DNA from: Bacillota bacterium
Lineage (GTDB): Bacteria; Bacillota_A; Clostridia; Peptostreptococcales; Anaerovoracaceae
Assembly: GCA_017438085.1 (NCBI GenBank)
Contig: JAFRWH010000126.1
Span: forward strand, 1-6,003
Length of the DNA stretch: 6,003 nucleotides
Direction: 5' to 3'
Positions 1 to 5,110 of the stretch are shown here, piece after piece. Position 1 is the stretch's first letter; each line of letters begins with the position of its first letter. The notes below the pieces were generated by a model that was not told the origin of the DNA, did no database searches, and saw only the letters and a program-made list of their open reading frames with translations. Both the position numbers and the translations under genes were made by a program.

Positions 1-573
1 GCCTGCAACCTCCTGAAAGCCAGCAAAGCCGCTTAAATCCATCGCCGCATGCCGCACCGCGTAGTTGACGGGCTCAGCAGAAGACAGCGTAAGCGCGATA
101 TCCGGCCCAGAGCCAGCCATGACTGCCGGCAGCAGGTTCAGAGTCTTTACATCGCAGCGGTGGAAGCGGATGTCAGGCTCTGTTATGAGCTGGATCGGGG
201 TCTTTCCGTCAGACATCTTAAGAGGTGTGACGGTTATCCACAGGTTTGCGTCGCTGTTAGGATAAGTGTGCTGACGCACGCCTGTGCCGCGGGTCACCTG
301 CCAGTAGAGGAAGAGCTCGCCCTGGTCCATCTTTTGGACCATTTCATAGAGGATCTTCGCCATCTCTTCCTTTTCCACAGGCATCTTTATCTCCACCTCG
401 CCTGCATTTCTGTACATGCGGGCCAGATGTTCATTCAGCGCAAATATCTTATAGTTGCGGACAGGACCCGCTTCGTAGATGCCGTCTCCGAACCAGGAAG
501 CCCTGTCGTTCATAGGCACTGTCATCTCCTCCAGCGGTCCGAATTTTCCGTTGTAATATCCGAGTTTTTCCAT
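1..573 (-). CDS. D-amino-acid aminotransferase (class IV PLP aminotransferase), partial, C-terminal part off the left edge
   Basis: Expected role: PLP-dependent transfer of an amino group between D-amino acids and 2-oxo acids in the cytosol, which can supply D-Ala or D-Glu for peptidoglycan. The 191 visible residues start at the ATG at 571-573, placed 7 bases after a strong GGAGGAG site (581-587). Family features seen: the N-terminal NDRASWFGDGIYE block (residues 22-34, with the active-site Tyr at 33), the substrate-binding RGTGVRQH block (95-102; Arg100 and His102 match the Arg/His pair of Bacillus D-amino acid aminotransferase), and CDVKTLNLLP (140-149) with the predicted PLP lysine at 143. 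After residue 153 the family consensus is lost: the expected EAxxHR and TEGSSSN-like blocks, which carry the glutamate that contacts the PLP ring nitrogen, are absent, although the frame stays open to the edge. Full-length relatives have about 280 residues. The class assignment is firm; D- versus branched-chain specificity rests on the DAAT-like motifs, and catalytic competence is uncertain. Confidence 0.85.
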   Translation of the reverse strand, partial: MEKLGYYNGKFGPLEEMTVPMNDRASWFGDGIYEAGPVRNYKIFALNEHLARMYRNAGEVEIKMPVEKEEMAKILYEMVQKMDQGELFLYWQVTRGTGVRQHTYPNSDANLWITVTPLKMSDGKTPIQLITEPDIRFHRCDVKTLNLLPAVMAGSGPDIALTLSSAEPVNYAVRHAAMDLSGFAGFQEVAG

Positions 574-602
574 GTTTTTTCTCCTCCAGTATATTTGCTT
601 CA

Positions 603-631
603 AGCATAATGCCAAAATCCAAAAATTTCAA
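603..631 (-). promoter_or_regulatory. Predicted sigma-A-type promoter of the aminotransferase gene
   Basis: On the minus strand a TTGAAA -35 box (626-631) and a TATGCT -10 box (603-608) are separated by exactly 17 bases. The predicted start of transcription is near 597, giving a leader of roughly 25 bases that holds the GGAGGAG ribosome binding site. It is read by eye and has not been tested. Confidence 0.6.
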
Positions 632-636
632 TGAAA
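626..636. promoter_or_regulatory. Small palindrome between divergent promoters
   Basis: TTTCA-A-TGAAA is a perfect 11-bp palindrome. It contains the -35 box of the leftward promoter and lies about 30-40 bases upstream of the predicted rightward start. It could be an operator shared by both promoters, but its half-sites are AT-rich and only 5 bases long, so chance is a real alternative. Confidence 0.25.
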
Positions 637-649
637 AAGGCCTAAATTG

Positions 650-658
650 TGCTATACT
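650..658 (+). promoter_or_regulatory. Predicted extended -10 promoter for the small protein/corA-like operon
   Basis: TGC followed by TATACT (653-658) forms an extended -10 element. No good -35 box sits at the usual distance, which is typical of extended -10 promoters. The predicted start is near 665, leaving a leader of about 36 bases before the ATG at 701. Confidence 0.5.
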
Positions 659-700
659 GTCTTCAGTGATATTATTTTAACACTACACAGGAGGTACACC

Positions 701-970
701 ATGGCACTTTTTGATAAAGTAAAGGAAGTCGGTCTGAAGGGTCTGGACAAGGCTCAGGATCTGGGCAATCAGGCAAAGATCAAGCTGGCAGAGGAAAAGG
801 CTGAGTTCAAGGTAAAGGAAATCTACACTGAAGTGGGCAAGGCTCTTGTTGAAAAGTTCCCCGAATTCTTTGCGGAGAATTTCGTCGAACAGGCTTCTGC
901 TCTGAAGGATCTTCAGGCAGAGCTGGCAAAACTTGCAGATGAAATGGCTGCAGCAAAGGAGAAGGCATAA
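701..970 (+). CDS. Small charged helical (coiled-coil-like) protein of unknown function
   Basis: This gene encodes 89 residues beginning MALFDKVKE. The start at 701 is chosen because AGGAGGT (689-695) lies 5 bases upstream; an in-frame ATG at 647 would place the probable -10 box inside the coding region. The protein is rich in Lys, Glu and Ala, has no cysteine, no signal peptide and no membrane segment. Residues about 5-45 and 62-89 look like amphipathic helices separated by a Phe-rich turn near 53-60 (FPEFFAENF). It resembles in style the small MxLFDKxK proteins found widely in Firmicutes, some of which carry a C-terminal zinc ribbon that this one lacks; that link is by pattern only. It is the first gene of an operon with the CorA-like transporter, 9 bases downstream, so a role near that transporter or the membrane is possible. 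No function is assigned. Confidence 0.85.
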   Translation: MALFDKVKEVGLKGLDKAQDLGNQAKIKLAEEKAEFKVKEIYTEVGKALVEKFPEFFAENFVEQASALKDLQAELAKLADEMAAAKEKA

Positions 971-979
971 AAGCTCCGG

Positions 980-1900
980 ATGCAGTATTATAAGATAAAA
1001 GAAACGCTTGAACCCAGCAGCTACAGCGCCATTCTGGAAGGACCGGAGAAGTTCGTTGCCGTTCTTGCTTCGGAGGAGTGGCCGACGCTGAGGGACAGTT
1101 TCCGCATGGGCATCGATATGGAGATGCCTACAGGAGAGATACATGAGACCCGCGCGATAGTCAATTATGACTCGCTTACGGGGAGTTTTTCTGTGCCCGA
1201 CAGAAAGAAAATAGATGGACCCGACTATGATTTTTCCTTCGCTCTCGATGAAAAAGGCATAGTCTTTATCGATGACAGCGGTTTTGTGGACAAGAAGATA
1301 TGCCTGATAGCAAAGAGCAAGAAATGGAAGCTTCCCAGCCTCGAGCGCTTCATCTACGATTTTCTTGAAAGCATCATAGACGGAGATCTGGCCCTGCTGG
1401 ACGAAAAGGAACAAAGGCTGATAGATATCGAAGATTCCATGGAGAGCGACGACCGCAGCGACTATCCCCAGATGCTGAACGACATCCGCGGGGAGCTTCT
1501 TACAATGCGCTCCCACTACGAGCAGCTCATAGACCTTGGGCAGGAGCTGGAGGAGAATGAAAACGGTTTCTTCGCAGAGGAGAACCTGCGCTATTTCAGG
1601 CTCTTTACGGAAAGAGTGCTGCGGCTTCAGGACAATCTTACGAACCTGAGGGACTACATAGCCCAGCTCAGGGACTTTTTCCAGGCCAAGGTGGACGTGA
1701 AGCAGAACCGCATCATGACCATACTGACCATCATAACCTCGATCTTTATGCCGCTGACGCTGATCGCGGGCTGGTACGGCATGAACTTCAGATACATGCC
1801 CGAGCTTTACTCGATCTGGGGCTACCCGGCGGTGATACTTGTAAGCATCGCCATAGTCGTGGGCTGCCTGGTCTACTTCAGAAAGAAAAAGTGGCTGTAG
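980..1900 (+). CDS. corA: CorA-family divalent metal ion transporter (Mg2+/Co2+ type)
   Basis: This encodes a 306-residue inner-membrane channel of the CorA/MIT family, which works as a pentamer and lets Mg2+ (and often Co2+ or Ni2+) into the cell. The signature YGMNF is at residues 266-270, with the family's MPEL loop just after it (273-276). It is flanked by two C-terminal membrane helices (about 246-266 and 280-300) and ends in a basic tail (FRKKKWL). The preceding ~245 residues form the acidic, helical cytosolic funnel, including a long helix at about 165-245 that leads into TM1. The length fits a short CorA. The start at 980 is 9 bases after the stop of the upstream gene and lacks a well-placed ribosome binding site: an AGGAG at 957-961 is about 18 bases away. 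Translation is therefore probably coupled to the small protein gene. Family is sure; the metal is not shown by sequence. Confidence 0.93.
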   Translation: MQYYKIKETLEPSSYSAILEGPEKFVAVLASEEWPTLRDSFRMGIDMEMPTGEIHETRAIVNYDSLTGSFSVPDRKKIDGPDYDFSFALDEKGIVFIDDSGFVDKKICLIAKSKKWKLPSLERFIYDFLESIIDGDLALLDEKEQRLIDIEDSMESDDRSDYPQMLNDIRGELLTMRSHYEQLIDLGQELEENENGFFAEENLRYFRLFTERVLRLQDNLTNLRDYIAQLRDFFQAKVDVKQNRIMTILTIITSIFMPLTLIAGWYGMNFRYMPELYSIWGYPAVILVSIAIVVGCLVYFRKKKWL

Positions 1901-1973
1901 GATGACACACTATGGCGCACTGCGATATAGAGCACAATGCCGAAGAACGGCGCGCTGCTGACAACAGAAAAAC

Positions 1974-2009
1974 AGAGGACCGGAAACTGCCAGGCAGCTC
2001 CGGTCCTTT
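1974..2009. terminator. Intrinsic terminator, probably bidirectional, between convergent operons
   Basis: AGGACCGGA (1976-1984) pairs perfectly with TCCGGTCCT (1999-2007) around a 14-base loop that has its own CTG/CAG pairing. TTTT follows on the plus strand, ending corA transcription. On the minus strand the stem is followed by CTGTTTTTCTG, so it can also stop the leftward M56-M23 operon, whose stop codon is 34 bases before the stem. The rest of 1901-2040 holds nothing I recognise. Confidence 0.8.
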
Positions 2010-2040
2010 TGATTTGGCTTATTTGATTTATGACTGCAGC

Positions 2041-3555
2041 TTAATTTGAGCTTTTGAGCTGCTCCTGAAACTGAAGATACTCTATCGGGTCCACATTTTC
2101 TCCGTTCAGCAGGAGCTCAAAGTGCAGATGAGGGCCAGTAGAGTTTCCGGTGGAGCCCACAGTCCCAATAACAGCGCCGGATTCCACTGATGCACCCTCC
2201 TCCACAGAGATCTTGTCCATGTGGCAATAGCGGGTCACGATGCTGTTGTCGCTGCTTCCGTGTTCTATCTCTACCGTATAGCCCCTGCCGCTCTGCCAGC
2301 CTGCGCTTTTTACGGTCCCCGCTGAGGTTGCATATATAGGCTCACCCTTGGACTGAACTATGTCCACGCCATTATGCACTGCACCATAGCGGGTCCCAAA
2401 GCCCGAGCTGATCTCAGTGCTGTCCACCGGCCATACCCAGCCGGAAGCGGACAGTTTCGTTATTAAAACCTCTGCAGCAGCGTTCTCCGGATCCTGTTCT
2501 GCAGGCTCCGAGATCGTAACAGTAAATACATCATTATTAACCGCAACCAGTTTTTCCAACTCAGAGTTCGTCTCTGCCGCCTCGAGAATCAGCTCTGGCT
2601 GCTCCTTTTGGCCCTCCGCATTCACAGGATCTGTCATCAGAAAGACCGCCAGCGCCAGGCAGGCCATCAGGGACAGCGCTATCACTGCCTTTGTGGGCTT
2701 TTTATACCTGAACATATCTCTTATCCTTTCCTTTACCCCTATTTCCCCGAAGGCCAGCGGACAGGCGGATATCAGCCGCCTTTCCGCAGCGCAGCTCAGC
2801 AGCGCCTGCGAATAATCCGCAACGCTCTCCCTGTCCATGTCACGGATCACTTTTTCATCGCAGGCCAGCTCGATGTCCCTGCAGAACAGACGGTAGCCCA
2901 GCCAGCACAGCGGGTTGAACCAGTGGACCGCCAGTATCAGCCATCCAAGAGGCTTCCAGCAGTTGTCTTTTCTCTGAATGTGCGCGTTTTCGTGGCGCAG
3001 CACGTTTTCCATGGTCGAAGCATCGAGCCCCGAAGGCATATAGATGCTCGGACGTATCACCCCGAGTATAAAGGGACTTTTGATGTCGTCACAGAGCATG
3101 ATATTGTCCCGAAGAAGGACCGATGCCGCCACCGTTTTCCGAAGCTTCAGATAGCTCACAAGCGCATAGAGCAGCATGGCCGCCATACCGAGGATCCATA
3201 CTGCAGCCAGTATGGGCACCCAGATCTGCAGCGGATTCGCGCTGTCCACAATGCCCTGAGTGAAGCTTTCCGCTATCACCGGGTTGATTCTGCTGTCCAC
3301 CGCCGGAATCCCCGAAGCGATGACCGGATGAGAAGACATCATGATGTCTTCCGGTATGGTTTCTCCGCTTGGTATGAGACTGAGGGCGCTTTTAACGGTA
3401 AAGGGAAGCATCAGCCTTGCTCCCGCAAGCCCCCAGAGCAGGCAGACTATCCATTTCGGTGCCCTTTTCGCAAGCAGACGGAACACTGCAACAGCCAGTA
3501 TTATCCAGACTGCGCTGATGCTCATGTTCAGCAGCTTAAGAAACACCGCGCTCAT
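2041..3555 (-). CDS. BlaR1-like M56 membrane metallopeptidase fused to an external M23 (LytM-type) peptidase domain
   Basis: The protein has 504 residues. The N-terminal part is an M56 (BlaR1/MecR1) membrane protease: helices at about 10-28, 35-52 and 111-134, the zinc motif HENAH at 188-192 (HExxH form) followed by RKDN, a hydrophobic stretch at 202-220, the second conserved motif ELACDE at 229-234, the PLAFGE motif at 266-271, and a last helix at about 289-307. Residues 308-370 are an acidic linker. Residues about 373-490 are a complete M23 peptidase domain: GFGTRYG (385-391), HNGVD (394-398, HxxxD zinc ligands), the active-site His445 in YCHMD, and GPHLHFE (474-480, HxH zinc ligand). By BlaR1 topology this domain lies outside the cell, in the position of the penicillin sensor; no SxxK or KTG penicillin-binding motif is seen. 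The start overlaps the repressor stop by 4 bases (ATGA), so translation is coupled. Expected role: a cell-wall-linked signal transducer that inactivates the partner repressor; the M23 part may cut peptidoglycan cross-bridges or bind fragments. Domains are certain; role and signal are inferred. Confidence 0.93.
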   Translation of the reverse strand: MSAVFLKLLNMSISAVWIILAVAVFRLLAKRAPKWIVCLLWGLAGARLMLPFTVKSALSLIPSGETIPEDIMMSSHPVIASGIPAVDSRINPVIAESFTQGIVDSANPLQIWVPILAAVWILGMAAMLLYALVSYLKLRKTVAASVLLRDNIMLCDDIKSPFILGVIRPSIYMPSGLDASTMENVLRHENAHIQRKDNCWKPLGWLILAVHWFNPLCWLGYRLFCRDIELACDEKVIRDMDRESVADYSQALLSCAAERRLISACPLAFGEIGVKERIRDMFRYKKPTKAVIALSLMACLALAVFLMTDPVNAEGQKEQPELILEAAETNSELEKLVAVNNDVFTVTISEPAEQDPENAAAEVLITKLSASGWVWPVDSTEISSGFGTRYGAVHNGVDIVQSKGEPIYATSAGTVKSAGWQSGRGYTVEIEHGSSDNSIVTRYCHMDKISVEEGASVESGAVIGTVGSTGNSTGPHLHFELLLNGENVDPIEYLQFQEQLKSSN

Positions 3556-3920
3556 TGCTCTCTCTCCCTGTAAGAATCGATCAGCGCCTGTATCTCCTCC
3601 AGCTCCTTTCTGCTCAGCTTTTTCTGCGATGTAAAGGCCGCGATAAAGGCGGGAAGAGAGCCGCTGAAGCTTTCCTCCACGAAGCGCTCGCTCCTTCTTG
3701 CGTAGAATTCGCTGCGGCTGATCAGCGGGCTTACGATTCCGTTTTCATTTTTGAAGAGCCCCTTCTCGCACAGCTTTCTTAAGACTGTGTAGGTGGTGGG
3801 CTTTTTCCAGTTCAGTTCTTTTTCGCAGATCCTGACCAGCTCTCCCGAGCCTATGGGCGCCCTTGCCCAAACTATGTCCGCAAATTTTGCCTGAACCTCT
3901 CCTAATTCGATCTCTGTCAT
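3552..3920 (-). CDS. BlaI/MecI/CopY-family winged-helix transcriptional repressor
   Basis: This encodes 122 residues, the normal size for the BlaI/MecI family. The N-terminal winged helix (about 1-75) shows the family pattern: an EVQAKFADIVW helix, a turn, then the recognition-helix region KKPTTYTVLRKLCEKG (39-54, matching the usual T-V-x-T-x-L-x-R-L block) and a short wing (about 57-66). Residues 75-122 are the helical dimerisation and protease-sensitive part. The start at 3918-3920 follows AAAGGGGGT (GGGGG at 3926-3930) by 5 bases. Members bind palindromes as dimers and are cleaved or inactivated when the partner M56 protease is activated. Here the M56 gene follows with a 4-base overlap, and two palindromic operators sit at the promoter, so self-repression of the pair is likely. 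No beta-lactamase or PBP gene is in view, so calling it blaI or mecI by name would overreach. Confidence 0.92.
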   Translation of the reverse strand: MTEIELGEVQAKFADIVWARAPIGSGELVRICEKELNWKKPTTYTVLRKLCEKGLFKNENGIVSPLISRSEFYARRSERFVEESFSGSLPAFIAAFTSQKKLSRKELEEIQALIDSYREREQ

Positions 3921-3957
3921 GATTACCCCCTTTTGAACAAAAACAGCATGCCGATTG

Positions 3958-3974
3958 GTTTATCCAGGATAAAC
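3958..3974. promoter_or_regulatory. Operator 1: perfect 17-bp palindrome just downstream of the transcription start
   Basis: GTTTATCC-A-GGATAAAC is an exact 8-1-8 inverted repeat. It covers about +3 to +19 of the predicted transcript, where a bound repressor would block promoter escape. It is the best candidate site for the BlaI-type repressor encoded directly downstream. Confidence 0.8.
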
Positions 3975-3983
3975 TATGCATTG

Positions 3984-4012
3984 AGTTTATCCCAAGTAAA
4001 CCAGATTGTCAA
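3984..4012 (-). promoter_or_regulatory. Promoter of the repressor/M56-M23 operon
   Basis: On the minus strand a perfect TTGACA -35 box (4007-4012) and TAAACT -10 box (3984-3989) lie 17 bases apart. Transcription should start near 3977, giving a leader of about 57 bases. The near-consensus promoter fits a gene pair that is held off by a repressor rather than by a weak promoter. Confidence 0.8.
3985..4001. promoter_or_regulatory. Operator 2: imperfect 17-bp palindrome over the -10 box and spacer
   Basis: The left half GTTTATCC is identical to that of operator 1; the right half AAGTAAAC gives GTTTACTT on the other strand, matching at the outer GTTTA. It overlaps the -10 box (3984-3989) and most of the spacer, so binding would exclude RNA polymerase. 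The centres of the two operators are 27 bases apart. Confidence 0.72.
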
Positions 4013-4027
4013 GGGCTTTTGCAATTT

Positions 4028-4059
4028 AAAAACCGGCTTCGCTTTCTGCGGAACCGGCT
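4028..4059 (-). terminator. Intrinsic terminator of the AEC transporter/unknown-protein operon
   Basis: On the minus strand AGCCGGTTCCGC pairs with GCGAAGCCGGTT around the loop AGAAA, with a few G-U pairs and one C-A mismatch, and the second arm runs into a run of T (4028-4032 as A on the plus strand). It begins about 50 bases after the stop codon at 4109 and ends 15 bases before the -35 box of the next operon, which insulates that promoter from read-through. Confidence 0.65.
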
Positions 4060-4073
4060 CCTTGCCATTAATC

Positions 4074-4090
4074 GTTTATCGTCGATAGGC
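4074..4090. promoter_or_regulatory. Possible third, weak operator-like site
   Basis: This 17-base stretch, GTTTATCGTCGATAGGC, matches operator 1 at 12 of 17 positions and has its own inner palindrome TATCG-T-CGATA. It lies about 60 bases upstream of the -35 box, inside the short tail of the neighbouring operon. It may be an auxiliary repressor site or chance. Confidence 0.25.
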
Positions 4091-4108
4091 TATCAATAGT
4101 TGATTTTT

Positions 4109-5065
4109 CTACTTCACCACGGTCGTCTGACTTACGGGGATGCTGTCTATCCAGCCCAGCCAGTCCACGGTGATGGGGCCGCCCTTGTAGTTGTAAAGGG
4201 TAAAGCGCACCCTGTTGTTGGGGTAGACCTTGAGCACATAGGGGAAGGGGAAGAGCACATCCTCGTCCACCACGGCGCTTTCGGTGCCCGCGATGGTGTG
4301 TACAGTGGCATTACCCTTTACTGCGTGGCCTTCGCTGCTCATGCCTGACTGACCGCTGCCTCTCCAGAATAGCCTGCCGCCGGAGAACTTAAGATAGGTC
4401 CCCATGTCGCCCTCGGTCATGCGGTAATCGAAATCGTGCCATATGCCTATAGGCGCATTGGATGCCGTAGCCTGGTCTGCCTCATCCTGCGCAGAGTTCT
4501 TTATGCTGCCAAGCACCGCATTCACGATGCCGTTGGCCAGATCCTGCCCCGCCTGGTAAGCTGCATCCTTATTGGGATCGCCCGTGGGGGTATAGCTCCC
4601 GGAGCCGTCTGTGGCAGAGCCGGGAGCTGCAATTACGTTATTGCCGCCATTCACGAAGTATTCTATAAATTCCGCCTCGTTTTCAGGGCTGTACTCGCTC
4701 AGGCGCATCACAAACTTTTCGTTCTTGAACCAGCCTGACACATCCTCGCTGCTCTTAAAGCCCAGAAGCCCCAGCATGGCTTTTACACCGCCGATGCCTC
4801 CGTCGAATCTGAAGGACATTTCGCCCCTGTAGATGCCGTAGGGAGTTGGCCCCACGTGGGAGCAGTTCAGGTCCAGGGTGTAATCCACCTTTGCGATCCC
4901 GACCACGCTGATGGAGGAAACGCCGCCAGCCCTTATGGTCCAGACGAAGCCTTCGTTTCTGGCTTCTTCGGCCTTGCCTTCCTCCTGCATCATGTCAAAA
5001 GCATGGGATATGGGGGTCAGACCGGGCTTTTTTACAGCCTCCCACATTTCCTTTATTTCACTCAT
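4109..5065 (-). CDS. Protein of unknown function, 318 residues, two-part with a low-complexity linker
   Basis: I do not recognise this family. The start at 5063-5065 has AGGAG (5072-5076) 6 bases upstream. No signal peptide and no clear membrane helix is seen, so it is probably cytosolic. Residues about 1-35 look helical (MSEIKEMWEAVKK and a DMMQEEGKAEEAR stretch). Residues 38-90 are rich in short hydrophobic runs with Gly turns, as in a beta domain. A Gly/Ser/Thr/Pro linker at about 146-164 leads to a helix (165-200) and then to an aromatic, probably beta-rich C-terminal domain (205-318; IWHDFDYRM, RLFWRGSG, VDWLGWIDS). One cysteine only (68), and no obvious catalytic or metal motif. The gene starts 45 bases after the AEC transporter stop on the same strand with no terminator T-run between, so both are probably on one transcript, but no functional link is evident. 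Confidence 0.82.
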   Translation of the reverse strand: MSEIKEMWEAVKKPGLTPISHAFDMMQEEGKAEEARNEGFVWTIRAGGVSSISVVGIAKVDYTLDLNCSHVGPTPYGIYRGEMSFRFDGGIGGVKAMLGLLGFKSSEDVSGWFKNEKFVMRLSEYSPENEAEFIEYFVNGGNNVIAAPGSATDGSGSYTPTGDPNKDAAYQAGQDLANGIVNAVLGSIKNSAQDEADQATASNAPIGIWHDFDYRMTEGDMGTYLKFSGGRLFWRGSGQSGMSSEGHAVKGNATVHTIAGTESAVVDEDVLFPFPYVLKVYPNNRVRFTLYNYKGGPITVDWLGWIDSIPVSQTTVVK

Positions 5066-5076
5066 AGCTGTCTCCT

Positions 5077-5104
5077 TTCCCGCAGCGCTTAGGCGCCGCG
5101 AAAA
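5077..5104 (-). other. Intergenic RNA hairpin abutting a ribosome binding site
   Basis: In the transcript between the transporter and the unknown protein, TTTTCGCGGCGC can pair with GCGCTGCGGGAA over 12 positions (three G-U pairs) around a CTAA loop. The 3' arm ends directly at the AGGAG ribosome binding site (5072-5076). There is no T-run after it, so it is not an intrinsic terminator. It may set translation or RNA stability for the downstream gene. Confidence 0.5.
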
Positions 5105-5110
5105 GAACGG

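Noticed and set aside
647..700. Upstream in-frame ATG that would lengthen the small protein by 18 residues
   Set aside because: The extension contains the probable -10 box and has no ribosome binding site; the ATG at 701 has AGGAGGT at ideal spacing.
683..1516. 277-codon open frame on the minus strand opposite the small protein and the corA-like gene
   Set aside because: It is antisense to two well-supported genes, has no ribosome binding site that I can see, and its composition (Leu, Cys, His, Phe rich without motifs) is that of a shadow frame.
1901..1973. Gap after the corA-like gene examined for a small gene or RNA
   Set aside because: No ribosome binding site with an adjacent frame, and no structure beyond the terminator that follows.
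2608..3573. 321-codon plus-strand open frame opposite the M56-M23 gene
   Set aside because: The minus-strand gene has two complete metallopeptidase domains with all motifs; this frame is Arg/His/Gln rich with no recognisable domain.
3745..3981. 78-codon minus-strand frame overlapping the repressor start and its operators
   Set aside because: It covers the operator region and repressor gene in another frame and lacks any recognisable domain.
4092..4108. Short inverted repeat ATCAA-TAG-TTGAT followed by T residues, like a small plus-strand terminator
   Set aside because: The stem has only 5 AT-rich pairs and no plus-strand gene ends nearby.
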